Part shown: positions 6,995 to 14,995 of the stretch, piece after piece | Numbering within the stretch: the stretch's first letter is position 1 | Layout: each line of letters opens with the position of its first letter | Source of the DNA: an uncultured Bacilli bacterium | GTDB taxonomy: Bacteria; Bacillota_I; Bacilli_A; RF39; UBA660 | Assembly: GCA_947626275.1 (NCBI GenBank) | Contig: CANQRL010000008.1 | Coordinates: forward strand, 1-64,000 | Direction of reading: 5' to 3' | Length of the DNA: 64,000 nt | Translations under genes and position numbers: made by a program | Notes under the pieces: generated by a model | Database searches by the model: none | The model's input: only the letters and a program-made list of their open reading frames with translations | Told to the model about the DNA's origin: nothing

Positions 6995-8470
6995 CTATTC
7001 TTCATATTTTTTTTGGAAATAATGAATAATCGCTTCTGCATTAACTGGTTGATGACAAATATTCTCAATGATCTCGGAAGCACTCTTGGTATTTCCGTAT
7101 TGATAGATATTTTCGGTTAGATACTTAACGATTTTCGCAATTTGGCCTTGTTCTAATAAAGTATCGATTCTACCTACGTTTTCTTCAATCGCTTCTAAAA
7201 ACATACCATCATAAATGTTTCCAAGAAGATAAGAAGGAAAATAACCGAAAGAACCTTCTGACCAGTGGACATCTTGTAGAATGCCTTCAGCATCATTAGT
7301 AACATTGATTCCTAAATACTCTTTGACTTTTTGATTCCAAATGTTTGGCAAATCTTCTAGATGGATGTGACCATTAAAAATATCTCTTTCTAGTTCATAA
7401 CGAATGATAATGTGAAGACAATAGGTAAGTTCATCTGCTTCTGTTCTAATTGGTCCACATTTGACATCGTTTAAGTGAGAAACAAATTCTTCTAAAGAGA
7501 AATCTAACTTTAGGAGTTCTTTTACTTTGGGATAAATTGGTTTCCAAAAGTAAAGGTTTCGACCTAAAATATTTTCAAAAAATCGTGATTGACTTTCGTG
7601 TAATCCGTAAATGTTATCGGCACAATCATTGTTTAATCGACTAAGTCTAGCATCAATATTTTGTTCAAAAATACCATGTCCTCCCTCGTGAATAATCGTA
7701 GAGACAAAAGAGAAAGGATTTTCCTTTTTGGAAAAAGCAATTCGAATATCGTCTTTGTGTATTTTGGTTGTAAACCCATGGGGATAAATTCCAAGGCCAC
7801 CTCTTGTTAAGTCAAAACCAATATAGTTTAATAAGTATTTAGCGCATTCCATAAGCTCACTTTCGGTATATGTTTGGTAGTGGGGAGCTTCTAATCTATT
7901 CTTCGCACATACCTTGTGAACAAGGGGAATTAACACTTCTTTTAATCGATCAAATAATGGGTCAATTTCTTTTTGGGTCATTCCTTTTTCATAGTTATTT
8001 AACATCGCATCATAGAGATTTTGATTCGGATACATATAAGTATATAACTCTTTTGTCATCTCAATTATTTTTTCGAGATATGGCTTAAATAAGGAATAAT
8101 CTTTTTTTTCTTTTGCTTCCTCCCAAACGGTATTAGAGACTGTCCTTAATTTGGTATATTCTTGATAAAAATCTTCAGGAACTTTTTTATTGAGGGCATA
8201 GTCTTCTAATAACTTTTGAATATAACGTTGTTCTCTTTGACTGAGAGAAGTAAAATCTTGAGAGGAAATTAGGTTTGATAGAATTCTCTCATATTCCTCA
8301 TTGGTTTTTAGCTGAAAAGCTTTTAATTCTATTTCGGATTTGACTTCAATGAGATAATCTTTTCCGTTTTTAGGACTATTTACTTTTAAATCCCAGTCTA
8401 AAATATTGCTTAAATATTCTTGCTTAGCAATTTGCTCTTGATACTTCGTAAACGTTTCTAATTCTTGCAT
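6995..8470 (-). CDS. M32 family metallo-carboxypeptidase
   Basis: A 491-residue cytoplasmic zinc carboxypeptidase of the Taq carboxypeptidase family, which trims C-terminal residues from peptides. The zinc site HEGGH is at 261-265, and the M32 signature HESQSRFFEN follows at 291-300. The DVHWSEGSFGYFPSYLLGNIY segment near residue 395 is also diagnostic. Length is normal for the family (about 500), with no signal peptide. AGGAGG precedes the ATG. A role in peptide turnover is the standard expectation. Confidence 0.95.
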   Translation of the reverse strand: MQELETFTKYQEQIAKQEYLSNILDWDLKVNSPKNGKDYLIEVKSEIELKAFQLKTNEEYERILSNLISSQDFTSLSQREQRYIQKLLEDYALNKKVPEDFYQEYTKLRTVSNTVWEEAKEKKDYSLFKPYLEKIIEMTKELYTYMYPNQNLYDAMLNNYEKGMTQKEIDPLFDRLKEVLIPLVHKVCAKNRLEAPHYQTYTESELMECAKYLLNYIGFDLTRGGLGIYPHGFTTKIHKDDIRIAFSKKENPFSFVSTIIHEGGHGIFEQNIDARLSRLNNDCADNIYGLHESQSRFFENILGRNLYFWKPIYPKVKELLKLDFSLEEFVSHLNDVKCGPIRTEADELTYCLHIIIRYELERDIFNGHIHLEDLPNIWNQKVKEYLGINVTNDAEGILQDVHWSEGSFGYFPSYLLGNIYDGMFLEAIEENVGRIDTLLEQGQIAKIVKYLTENIYQYGNTKSASEIIENICHQPVNAEAIIHYFQKKYEE

Positions 8471-8562
8471 ATAGCCTCCTATTTTTATTATAGCACAGAA
8501 ATAAAAAAACTATCTTTGAAAGCGGAAAAACATGTGATAAAATGAGTTTAGCGAGGTGAAGT

Positions 8563-8904
8563 ATGAAAAATATCGAAATGCATTTGCATCCTGAACCATT
8601 TGAAAGAATACAGAGTGGGAAAAAACATATTGAATATCGATTAAATGATGAAAAAAGAAAAGAGCTAGAAATTGGAGATACTATCACATTTTATAAAAGA
8701 CCACTAGAAGAGGAAACCCTTGTAGCAGTGATTACCGATTTAAAATATTATCCAACTCTTTTAGAAATGTATCAAGCTTCTTTTGAGGAATTAGAAGATC
8801 TTTATGAAAGTCCAGAAGCAGCGGTTTTAGATACTCCTTATTATACAGAAGAGGAAGTTGCTAAATTCGGGTGTGTCGCTATTCATTTTAAGGTAGTGAA
8901 ATAG
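8563..8904 (+). CDS. ASCH domain protein
   Basis: A 113-residue protein made of one ASCH domain, a PUA-like fold that binds RNA or modified nucleosides. MHLHPEPFERIQSGKKHIEYRLNDEKR at the N terminus carries the expected G-x-K-x-x-E-x-R motif, and LEIGDTITFYKRP is the conserved turn. GAGGTGAA precedes the ATG. It is followed after 8 nt by an ATP-grasp gene, so the two probably form an operon. Its substrate is unknown. Confidence 0.85.
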   Translation: MKNIEMHLHPEPFERIQSGKKHIEYRLNDEKRKELEIGDTITFYKRPLEEETLVAVITDLKYYPTLLEMYQASFEELEDLYESPEAAVLDTPYYTEEEVAKFGCVAIHFKVVK

Positions 8905-8912
8905 GGGGAAAA

Positions 8913-9845
8913 GTGAAAGAAATTCATTCTATCATAAAAGAAGTTTGTGAAGAGTTAGGGATTAAGATGAGTCTTCTTTCAAAAGATTGGATAGTCATGT
9001 TGGAAAAAGGAGATAAGACAAGGTTTATTGCTGGATATAAATTTGACGGTAATAGTCATGCTCTTGGAGAAGTAATGGATGATAAATACGCCATGTATGA
9101 AGTATTGTCCAAAAAGGGAATTCCCGTTATTGAACATACCATTGCCTTTCGTCCTAGTAATCATAACGAATATGCCAAAACGGCTAATCGCTATGAGAAT
9201 ATTTTAGAATATTTTCAAAACCATAAAGAAGATATCGTCGTAAAAGCGAATAATAGTACTTGCGGAAATGAAGTATTTCACATTACAACCAAAGAAGATT
9301 TACGGAAAATACTAGATCAATTATTCGTTGAAAATTTTTCTATTAGTTTGTGTCCTTTTTATTCTATTCAAACAGAGTATCGCCTTATCTATTTAGGGAA
9401 TGAATGTGTCTTATTGTATGGGAAGAAAAGACCAGTTGTAATCGGAAATGGAAAGAATACGATTCGAGAACTATTACGCCAATTCAATCCAACCTTTTTT
9501 CAAAATAAACTAGAAGAAGAATTCTATAATCGAATTTTAACGGTTGGTGAAAAATATGAGTACACATGGCAATTTAATTTATCAAAAGGATCTATCCCTT
9601 TTGAAGAGAAAAATACCGCATTGAAAGAACGCCTGCTACACTTGGGAAATATTATTTCCCGGGAAATAGGATTAAAATTTTGTAGTGTGGACATTATTCT
9701 AACGGATCAAGATGAACTTTTGGTAATGGAATTAAATAGTGGTGTCATGATGAGTAACTATATGAAAATTATGCCAAATGGTAGAGAAATTGCTCACACG
9801 ATTTACAAACGAGCTATTGAAGAGATGTTTCAAGAGGAAGCTTAG
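8913..9845 (+). CDS. ATP-grasp ligase-like protein
   Basis: A 310-residue protein of the ATP-grasp fold, whose members join a carboxylate to an amine or thiol using ATP. DDKYAMYEVLSKKGIPVIEH (about 55-74) begins the lid region, DIVVKANNSTCGNEVF (about 107-122) is the ATP-binding loop, RPVVIGNGKNTIRELL (about 173-188) resembles cyanophycin synthetase/GshF-type ATP-grasp domains, and VDIIL...VMELNSGVMMSNY (about 257-285) holds the metal ligands. The start is GTG with AGGGGGA upstream. Partnered with the ASCH gene. Substrate cannot be told; an amino-acid or peptide ligase is the best general guess. Confidence 0.75.
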   Translation: MKEIHSIIKEVCEELGIKMSLLSKDWIVMLEKGDKTRFIAGYKFDGNSHALGEVMDDKYAMYEVLSKKGIPVIEHTIAFRPSNHNEYAKTANRYENILEYFQNHKEDIVVKANNSTCGNEVFHITTKEDLRKILDQLFVENFSISLCPFYSIQTEYRLIYLGNECVLLYGKKRPVVIGNGKNTIRELLRQFNPTFFQNKLEEEFYNRILTVGEKYEYTWQFNLSKGSIPFEEKNTALKERLLHLGNIISREIGLKFCSVDIILTDQDELLVMELNSGVMMSNYMKIMPNGREIAHTIYKRAIEEMFQEEA

Positions 9846-9865
9846 AAATTTTTAAGCTTCTTTTT
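9837..9865 (+). terminator. Terminator after the ATP-grasp gene
   Basis: GAAGCTTA (9837-9844) pairs with TAAGCTTC (9853-9860), followed by five T. The TAG stop starts inside the 5' arm. Confidence 0.75.
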
Positions 9866-9923
9866 GGTTGACAGAATAGAGATAAGATAAATTCTTTTTT
9901 CCGTTCTATTTATCTATTAAAGA

Positions 9924-9953
9924 TTGGACAGACAGGCAGGAATGTGCTATACT
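9924..9953 (+). promoter_or_regulatory. Promoter of the nagZ-like gene
   Basis: TTGGAC at 9924-9929 and TATACT at 9948-9953 are 18 nt apart, with a TG-containing spacer end. Confidence 0.6.
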
Positions 9954-9980
9954 ACAAATGATAGTAGAAAAGAGGATTAA

Positions 9981-11399
9981 ATGAAAAAAGTAGTACCAAC
10001 TTTAATCGTCATTGCTTTTCTTCTAATAGGAAGTACTTATGCATTACATCTTTGGCATTCTCGTGGAAAAGAAGAGAGTGCTAGCAATGAAAACCCTGTT
10101 TGGAGTAGCAATAATGGAGAAGAAGATTCCAATGAGGATTCTAGTTCTCAGTCAAATGTAACAAGTGACTCCAACTCACAAGAAAATTCTAATTCTCAAA
10201 GTAATTCTGGGTCTAATTCTCAGGGAAATTCTAGTTCTAACTCTTCTGGAAATTCCAATAAAAACCCTAGCAATCCGACCACTCCAGAACCAACCGATAA
10301 CAGAACGGTCGGTCAAAAAGTGGATGATGCGATGAAATCGTTAAGTCTAGAAGAAAAAATTGCTCAAATGCTTATTATTTCTTATAGCGGGACGACGATG
10401 AGTAGCGGTTTAAAAACAACGTTAAATACTTATCACCCAGGAGGATTTATTTTATTTGCCAATAATATCAGTACGTATCAAAATACTTCTAAGTTGATTA
10501 GTGACATTCAAAGTACTGCAGAAATCCCTATGTTTATTTCTATAGATCAAGAGGGTGGGACAGTTCAGCGATTGACAAATCTTACTAGTCCTAAAGCTAC
10601 GTATATTCCATCTATGACTCTTTTAGGAAAGACAAAGAATAGCCAGTTAGCGCATGATGTCGGTGTGGTTATGGCTCAAGAATTACGGACGCTTGGAATC
10701 AATATGGATTTTGCGCCTGTTATTGATGTGATGAATGATGCCAAAACGTCTTTTATGAAAAATCGAAGTTTTGGAACAGATCCAAAGGTCGTAGCGGATA
10801 TGGGTGTTTCTCTTGCTAAGGGATTCCAAGAAAATGGCGTTATTCCGGTTTATAAACACTTTCCCGGACACGGGGGAACTTCCGTTGATTCTCACTATGA
10901 TTTACCGGTTTTAACAAAGAAAAAAGAAGATCTCTATAAAATTGATTTAGTTCCTTTTCAAAAGGCGATAGAGTCAAATGCTGATGTCATTATGATTGGT
11001 CATTTATCAATTCCAAATGTCGATCCGAAATATCCAAGTTCTCTATCGAAAACGATTGTGACGGATATATTAAAAAAAGAACTAGGATACAAGGGGTTAG
11101 TCATAACCGATGCTTTGAATATGGGAGCTCTTACAAAAACATATACCGAAAGACAAATTTATGAATTAGCTATTAATGCAGGAGTTGACATTCTTCTCAT
11201 GCCAAAAAATCCAGCTAATGCTATTCGTTATATTAAAGAAAGCATTCAAGCTGGAACCATTTCAGAAAGCCAAATTAATGAGTCTGTTCGTAAAATATTA
11301 ACGTTAAAATATACGCGAATTCAAGAAAAAAATTTATCGAAAAATTTATTGGGTAGTGCAGAACATCAAGCAATTATCAATAAAATACCAAAGTCTTAA
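9981..11399 (+). CDS. nagZ: Surface-anchored GH3 beta-N-acetylhexosaminidase
   Basis: A 472-residue enzyme that removes N-acetylglucosamine from cell-wall fragments. An N-terminal membrane anchor (about residues 4-22) is followed by a Ser/Asn/Gln-rich linker (about 30-107). The GH3 domain has SIDQEGGTVQRL near 187, MDFAPVIDV near 243, KHFPGHGGTSVDSHYDLP near 293 with the catalytic Asp-His dyad typical of NagZ, and GLVITDALNMGAL near 374 with the nucleophile aspartate. Only the catalytic domain is present, without the second GH3 domain. Exported, so it probably acts on wall or environmental glycans rather than in cytoplasmic recycling. Confidence 0.92.
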   Translation: MKKVVPTLIVIAFLLIGSTYALHLWHSRGKEESASNENPVWSSNNGEEDSNEDSSSQSNVTSDSNSQENSNSQSNSGSNSQGNSSSNSSGNSNKNPSNPTTPEPTDNRTVGQKVDDAMKSLSLEEKIAQMLIISYSGTTMSSGLKTTLNTYHPGGFILFANNISTYQNTSKLISDIQSTAEIPMFISIDQEGGTVQRLTNLTSPKATYIPSMTLLGKTKNSQLAHDVGVVMAQELRTLGINMDFAPVIDVMNDAKTSFMKNRSFGTDPKVVADMGVSLAKGFQENGVIPVYKHFPGHGGTSVDSHYDLPVLTKKKEDLYKIDLVPFQKAIESNADVIMIGHLSIPNVDPKYPSSLSKTIVTDILKKELGYKGLVITDALNMGALTKTYTERQIYELAINAGVDILLMPKNPANAIRYIKESIQAGTISESQINESVRKILTLKYTRIQEKNLSKNLLGSAEHQAIINKIPKS

Positions 11400-11421
11400 A
11401 AAAGATGCTAAGCATCTTTTT
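11400..11421. terminator. Bidirectional terminator between nagZ and cutA
   Basis: AAAAGATG (11400-11407) pairs with CATCTTTT (11413-11420). T-tracts are present in both directions. Confidence 0.7.
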
Positions 11422-11737
11422 CTTTTGTCTCTTCTTCTATCCAGTTTAGAAAAGAACTCAATCCATCTTCGATATCGATAGCGAGAATTTCTGGAACTTC
11501 ATAAGAATGAAGCGCTCGAATTTCTTTTTTTACCTCTTCAAAGAGGTCTTTTTTTGTTTTCATCTCTAAGATGTATTCCTTACTGTGCTCCAAAGTCCCT
11601 TTCCACCAATAAGTGGATAATACTTCTTTTTCTTGCACACAACTTACTAATCTTTTTTCTAATAGAGAATCTGTTATTTTTCTTGCTATTTCGACATCGT
11701 CAATGGCGGTTTTTACAATAATATATTTATTCTTCAT
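11408..11737 (-). CDS. cutA: CutA1-like divalent-ion tolerance protein
   Basis: A 109-residue trimeric PII-like protein. The family signature is visible: ARKITDSLLEKRLVSCVQ (about 18-35), STYWWKGTLEHSKEYILEMKT (about 41-61) and HSYEVPEILAIDIEDGLSSFLNWI (about 77-100). The ATG lies inside the end of the upstream ASCH gene (11-nt overlap), so the two are probably translationally coupled. CutA links to copper tolerance in E. coli, but its real role in most bacteria is unclear. Confidence 0.92.
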   Translation of the reverse strand: MKNKYIIVKTAIDDVEIARKITDSLLEKRLVSCVQEKEVLSTYWWKGTLEHSKEYILEMKTKKDLFEEVKKEIRALHSYEVPEILAIDIEDGLSSFLNWIEEETKEKDA

Positions 11738-12116
11738 AATTCCAAATTCCTAAATGTCCTTTCGTTTCTATTTCGTCTATTTCCTCTATATTTTTTAAAA
11801 TCCATGCGTATCTTCCTACCTGATAAATACCACAGAGATATTCTTCCTCTTCCTTTTTTATTTTTTCTATAAAACTTTCTGTCATTAAAACACAATCGAC
11901 GAGTTCACATTTGCAAATGATTTTACCAAAAGAAAGGGGAGTGTTACCTACTAATTTTTGAAGTGGTTTATTTCGTGCAAAAGAAGGATCAACTTTTTTA
12001 CTCGTGTGAATATAAAGCTCTCCACGATAATTTGTTTTCCAGCTTCTTGTCTCTATCTTTTTTACGCCCATTTTTATTAAAGTCGCATAAGGTTCTTTTA
12101 ACGACAATACTTTCAT
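11727..12116 (-). CDS. ASCH domain protein
   Basis: A 129-residue ASCH (PUA-like) protein. MKVLSLKEPYATLIKMGVKKIETRSWKT is the typical N terminus with G-x-K-x-x-E-x-R, and YRGELYIHTSKKV follows. An in-frame ATG at 12140 exists, but it overlaps the TATAAT promoter element; the ATG at 12116 with GGTGATGGT just upstream is the start. It overlaps cutA. It is the second ASCH gene in the window and belongs to a different subtype from the one at 8563. RNA or nucleoside binding is expected. Confidence 0.85.
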   Translation of the reverse strand: MKVLSLKEPYATLIKMGVKKIETRSWKTNYRGELYIHTSKKVDPSFARNKPLQKLVGNTPLSFGKIICKCELVDCVLMTESFIEKIKKEEEEYLCGIYQVGRYAWILKNIEEIDEIETKGHLGIWNYEE

Positions 12117-12131
12117 ACCATCACCATCTTT

Positions 12132-12137
12132 ATTATA
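12132..12137 (-). promoter_or_regulatory. -10 element of the ASCH-cutA operon
   Basis: Minus-strand TATAAT (plus ATTATA at 12132-12137) lies 15 nt before the start codon. It faces the divergent promoter at 12148-12176. Confidence 0.6.
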
Positions 12138-12147
12138 CAATAAAAAG

Positions 12148-12176
12148 TTTTCATTCTGATTATTTTTTTGTATAAT
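12148..12176 (+). promoter_or_regulatory. Promoter of the EEP-family gene
   Basis: A weak -35 (TTTTCA, 12148-12153) and TATAAT at 12171-12176 are 17 nt apart. The whole divergent intergenic region is 75 bp. Confidence 0.5.
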
Positions 12177-12191
12177 GGTATTGGTGATAGT

Positions 12192-12974
12192 ATGAAATTA
12201 CTCAACTTAAACATTGGTATAAAATTGGATAATACCGAATCAGTAAAAGCGTTATTAACCGAACGAAATAGTGATATTTGTGCATTACAGGAATGCATGA
12301 ATGATATGACAGACTCCTGCTTTCCGATGTATCAGTCCAAGAATGATTTGACGAAATTAAAAGCTTATCCATATCACGCTTTTGCACCTCTTTATAGCGC
12401 AGAAGGAATTGTGAAAGATGGAAAAGTAACTTGTGATTTTGGAGGAAAGGCGGAACAGGGCTCTTTAATTCTTTCTAAACATAATATTAAAGATCATGCC
12501 AATCAATTTTATTACAATGAATATCGCTATGAATACGATGAGACTGAATTTTCAGAAAAAGATTGGTGTAGGTCTATTCAAAATGCCATTTTAGATATTG
12601 ATGGGGAACCACTTCAAATTATTAATGTTCATGGCATCTGTAGTCAAAGACAAGTGGGAGATGAAAGAACGTTAGAACAGTCTCGCTTCATCTTATCGAA
12701 AGTAAGACAGGATATTCCTTGTATCGTTGTTGGAGACTTTGATCTTTTGCCAGATACAGAGAGTATTCAACTTTTAAATCAACAGTTACGAAATCTAATG
12801 GAAGAATATCATATTTCTTCCACCAGACCTTCGTTTTCAGAGAATTTAGATGCTGAAAGTTCTGTTTGTGATTATATTTTTGTCAATGATAAAGTGAAGG
12901 TAAATAATCTAGAAGTTATCGTTAATCAGGTGTCTGATCATTTTCCTCTTCTTTTGGACTTTGATATGGCTTAA
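12192..12974 (+). CDS. Endonuclease/exonuclease/phosphatase family protein
   Basis: A 260-residue metal-dependent hydrolase of the EEP fold. MKLLNLNIG opens the first strand, CALQECMND near residue 30 has the metal-binding glutamate, IINVHGICS near residue 138 holds the catalytic histidine, VVGDFDLLPDTES near 180 replaces the usual GDFN (a D in place of N), and VSDHFPLLLDF is the C-terminal SDH motif. A longer in-frame start at 12168 falls in the -10 element and is rejected; TTGGTGATAGT precedes the chosen ATG. Substrate may be nucleic acid, phospholipid or phosphoprotein. Confidence 0.85.
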   Translation: MKLLNLNIGIKLDNTESVKALLTERNSDICALQECMNDMTDSCFPMYQSKNDLTKLKAYPYHAFAPLYSAEGIVKDGKVTCDFGGKAEQGSLILSKHNIKDHANQFYYNEYRYEYDETEFSEKDWCRSIQNAILDIDGEPLQIINVHGICSQRQVGDERTLEQSRFILSKVRQDIPCIVVGDFDLLPDTESIQLLNQQLRNLMEEYHISSTRPSFSENLDAESSVCDYIFVNDKVKVNNLEVIVNQVSDHFPLLLDFDMA

Positions 12975-12975
12975 G

Positions 12976-12999
12976 AAAAGTGTTGAAAAACACTTTTTT
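12976..12999 (+). terminator. Terminator after the EEP-family gene
   Basis: AAAAGTGTT (12976-12984) and AACACTTTT (12989-12997) enclose a GAAA tetraloop, followed by T residues. Confidence 0.75.
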
Positions 13000-13003
13000 C
13001 ATT

Positions 13004-13032
13004 TTGACAGAAAGACTGTTTTGTGCTAATAT
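13004..13032 (+). promoter_or_regulatory. Promoter of the HD hydrolase gene
   Basis: TTGACA at 13004-13009 and TAATAT at 13027-13032 are spaced 17 nt. The -35 begins five bases after the previous terminator. Confidence 0.65.
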
Positions 13033-13051
13033 CTCTATTGCGAGGTGAATT

Positions 13052-13732
13052 ATGGACGAGCTGACAGCTGGGGGCGCCTATCAGTTGTTGATCAAAGATG
13101 TTATTTTTGATAGTACGGATTGTGAGAAACCAGAAAACAGATGGGTTTGGCATTCTTTCAATGTAGCAGAAGCTTGTGGAAGAATTGCGAAGCAGTTAGG
13201 TTTAGATGACAACTATGCTATGTCTTTGGGATATGTACATGATATTGGAAGAAAAATATCACATGTTGGACATCCTATTTTGGGATATCAGTTGATGGAT
13301 CGACTAGGATATCGTGAATATGGAAGAAGTTGTATTACCCATTCTTTTATCAATAATGATATTACTTTGACAGCAGGTACAGGGCCTAGCGGAAATAGCC
13401 TTCTTTTTTTAGAACATGCCTTAAAAACTTTGAAATTAACTCCTTATGATAATATCGTTCAAATCAGTGATTTATTTTGTACCGCGGAAGGATTTACAAC
13501 CATTGAAAAAAGATTACTAGATATTACCAAAAGAAAAGGAGTAACAGAACATTCCAAAGAACACTATGAAAGTGTTATCGCTTTAAAAGAAAAACTAGAA
13601 TCGGAAATGGGGGTTTCTCTTTATAGTTTATTCCCAGAAATTGCGGAAGAAGACTTACAAAACTGCGAAAAGGATAGACAAGCTCTATTAGATTATATAG
13701 AATCCAAACAAAAAGAAAAAAGGTTAGATTAA
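13052..13732 (+). CDS. HD-domain phosphohydrolase
   Basis: A 226-residue metal-dependent phosphohydrolase. The HD metal site is visible as VWHSFNVAEACGRIAKQL (first His), then GYVHDIGRKISH (the HD pair) near residues 68-79, and a later aspartate in VQISDLFCTAEG near residue 146. GCGAGGTGAA precedes the ATG. Family members hydrolyse nucleotides, cyclic dinucleotides or phosphoesters; the residues do not specify which. The next gene is a nucleotide-related fusion protein, but a terminator separates them. Confidence 0.85.
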   Translation: MDELTAGGAYQLLIKDVIFDSTDCEKPENRWVWHSFNVAEACGRIAKQLGLDDNYAMSLGYVHDIGRKISHVGHPILGYQLMDRLGYREYGRSCITHSFINNDITLTAGTGPSGNSLLFLEHALKTLKLTPYDNIVQISDLFCTAEGFTTIEKRLLDITKRKGVTEHSKEHYESVIALKEKLESEMGVSLYSLFPEIAEEDLQNCEKDRQALLDYIESKQKEKRLD

Positions 13733-13757
13733 ATACATCTTATGATGTATTTTTTTT
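13731..13757 (+). terminator. Terminator fused to the next promoter
   Basis: AAATACATC (13731-13739) pairs with GATGTATTT (13744-13752), followed by T residues that run directly into TGATATAAT of the next gene. The HD gene's TAA stop overlaps the 5' arm. Confidence 0.75.
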
Positions 13758-13765
13758 GATATAAT
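13757..13765 (+). promoter_or_regulatory. Extended -10 promoter of the NDT-NUDIX gene
   Basis: TGATATAAT sits immediately after the terminator T-tract. No clear -35 is possible because the terminator stem occupies that position. The start codon is only 15 nt downstream. Confidence 0.6.
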
Positions 13766-13780
13766 AAAATTGGTGATACT

Positions 13781-14776
13781 ATGATAGTAAATTATTCAGA
13801 TGAAGAGGTGCGAAAGGGTGAAAAATCTATTTTTCTAGCAGGACCAACTGCTCGGACAGAAGAAGAGATTTCATGGCGATTAGAAGCTATTCAAAAACTA
13901 GAAGAGTATGGCTTTGATGGCGTTATCTATACTCCTGAATATTCTAGTTGGAAACCCAAAGAAAGTTATGTGGATCAAGCAGAATGGGAAAGAAGTGCTT
14001 TAAAAGAGGCAACGGTAATTCTTTTTTGGGTACCTCGTGAATTAGAAAAAAGACCGGCTTTTACGACAAATGTTGAATTTGGATATTGGCTTTCTTCTGG
14101 AAAAGCGGTTTATGGAAGACCAGAGGGAGCCCCTAAGACAAAATACTTAGATTGGCTTTATCAAAAAGATTATCATAAGATGCCTTGTTCTACATTAGAA
14201 GAAACCTTAAAAGTCGCTATGGATTTGGCAAATTCTTTAGAGTCTATTGAGGCTTTTAGAGAACCTATTGTTTCTTTAGTGAGTCATAAAAAAGTTCCTA
14301 CTTTAACGGGATATGAAAACAAGGTAGAAAAGGCAAGAGCGATTATTACAACTTCTAAAAATACTATTTTTGTAACGGAAATGAAAGACTGTTTTATTCT
14401 ACCGGGTGGAACGAGAGAGAAAGAAGAAAGCCCAAATGCGACCATTGTAAGAGAGGTAAAAGAAGAGTTGGGAATTACCGTTTCACTTACCCCACTTGTA
14501 TGTGTGGAATACTATCATGAAGGCTTTGCAAAGTACCAAGGAGAAGGGGTGGAAAGAAGACTTAACCGTGTCTATTATTACTATGGAAAAGCAGATACTT
14601 TAGGGAAAGAACATTTAACAGAATATGAAAAAAACAATCAGTTTCAAAGAAGGGAATGTACTCTAGAAGAAATTTATCAACAGTTAGGAAAGAAAAGTGA
14701 TAATGTCTATAAAAAATTTACAGATAGAGAACTTTTCTTTATTCTCGAATATGCGAAAGATAAAGGAATCCTTTAA
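13781..14776 (+). CDS. Nucleoside 2-deoxyribosyltransferase-like / NUDIX hydrolase fusion
   Basis: A 331-residue two-domain protein. Residues 14-130 match the deoxyribosyltransferase-like family PF15891: IFLAGPTARTEEEISWR, YTPEYSSWKPKESYVDQAEWE, ILFWVPRELEKRPAFTTNVEFGYW and SGKAVYGRP. Residues 175-310 form a NUDIX hydrolase with a complete NUDIX box, GGTREKEESPNATIVREVKE plus ELGI (G-x5-E-x7-REVxEELGI) near residue 209. The pairing suggests clean-up or recycling of damaged or unusual nucleotides, with one domain acting on the glycosidic bond and the other on a diphosphate. This is inferred from domain families. TTGGTGATACT precedes the ATG. Confidence 0.88.
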   Translation: MIVNYSDEEVRKGEKSIFLAGPTARTEEEISWRLEAIQKLEEYGFDGVIYTPEYSSWKPKESYVDQAEWERSALKEATVILFWVPRELEKRPAFTTNVEFGYWLSSGKAVYGRPEGAPKTKYLDWLYQKDYHKMPCSTLEETLKVAMDLANSLESIEAFREPIVSLVSHKKVPTLTGYENKVEKARAIITTSKNTIFVTEMKDCFILPGGTREKEESPNATIVREVKEELGITVSLTPLVCVEYYHEGFAKYQGEGVERRLNRVYYYYGKADTLGKEHLTEYEKNNQFQRRECTLEEIYQQLGKKSDNVYKKFTDRELFFILEYAKDKGIL

Positions 14777-14804
14777 ACAATTGTGGTAATTTCTAGAAAT
14801 ATCC

Positions 14805-14833
14805 TTGTAGAAAGAAAACTTTTGTGCTAAAAT
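14805..14833 (+). promoter_or_regulatory. Promoter of the leader ORF and ABC exporter
   Basis: TTGTAG at 14805-14810 and TAAAAT at 14828-14833 are 17 nt apart. The transcript would start near 14840 and first cover the 36-codon leader ORF. Confidence 0.6.
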
Positions 14834-14862
14834 GAAAACATCTTTAAGAAAGAGGTGAGAAA

Positions 14863-14973
14863 ATGGTTACATTTTTAAATAATACAAATGATTTTTTTAG
14901 TAGTTTCATACAAGAGAAACCTTTTTCTCGTGATTTAAAGCAAAAAATGAAAGGAAACTACTATTTGATATAG
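14863..14973 (+). CDS. 36-residue leader ORF upstream of the ABC exporter
   Basis: The ORF begins MVTFLNNTNDFFSSF and ends NYYLI. It has a strong ribosome binding site (AGAGGTGAG) and its own upstream promoter. Its TAG stop (14971-14973) is the first codon of the 3' arm of an intrinsic terminator, so a ribosome finishing the ORF would prevent the terminator from folding. It has no signal peptide and no double-glycine motif. Two readings are possible: a regulatory leader peptide, or a small protein made with the exporter. Coding status is inferred from the signals, not from homology. Confidence 0.6.
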   Translation: MVTFLNNTNDFFSSFIQEKPFSRDLKQKMKGNYYLI

Positions 14974-14983
14974 TAGTTTTTTT
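14955..14983 (+). terminator. Terminator/attenuator between leader ORF and ABC exporter
   Basis: AAACTACTA (14955-14963) pairs with TAGTAGTTT (14971-14979), with a 7-nt loop and seven T. AAGGAGG for the ABC gene begins at 14984, directly after the T-tract. No separate promoter fits between, so exporter expression should need readthrough. Confidence 0.75.
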
Positions 14984-14995
14984 AAGGAGGAAAAT

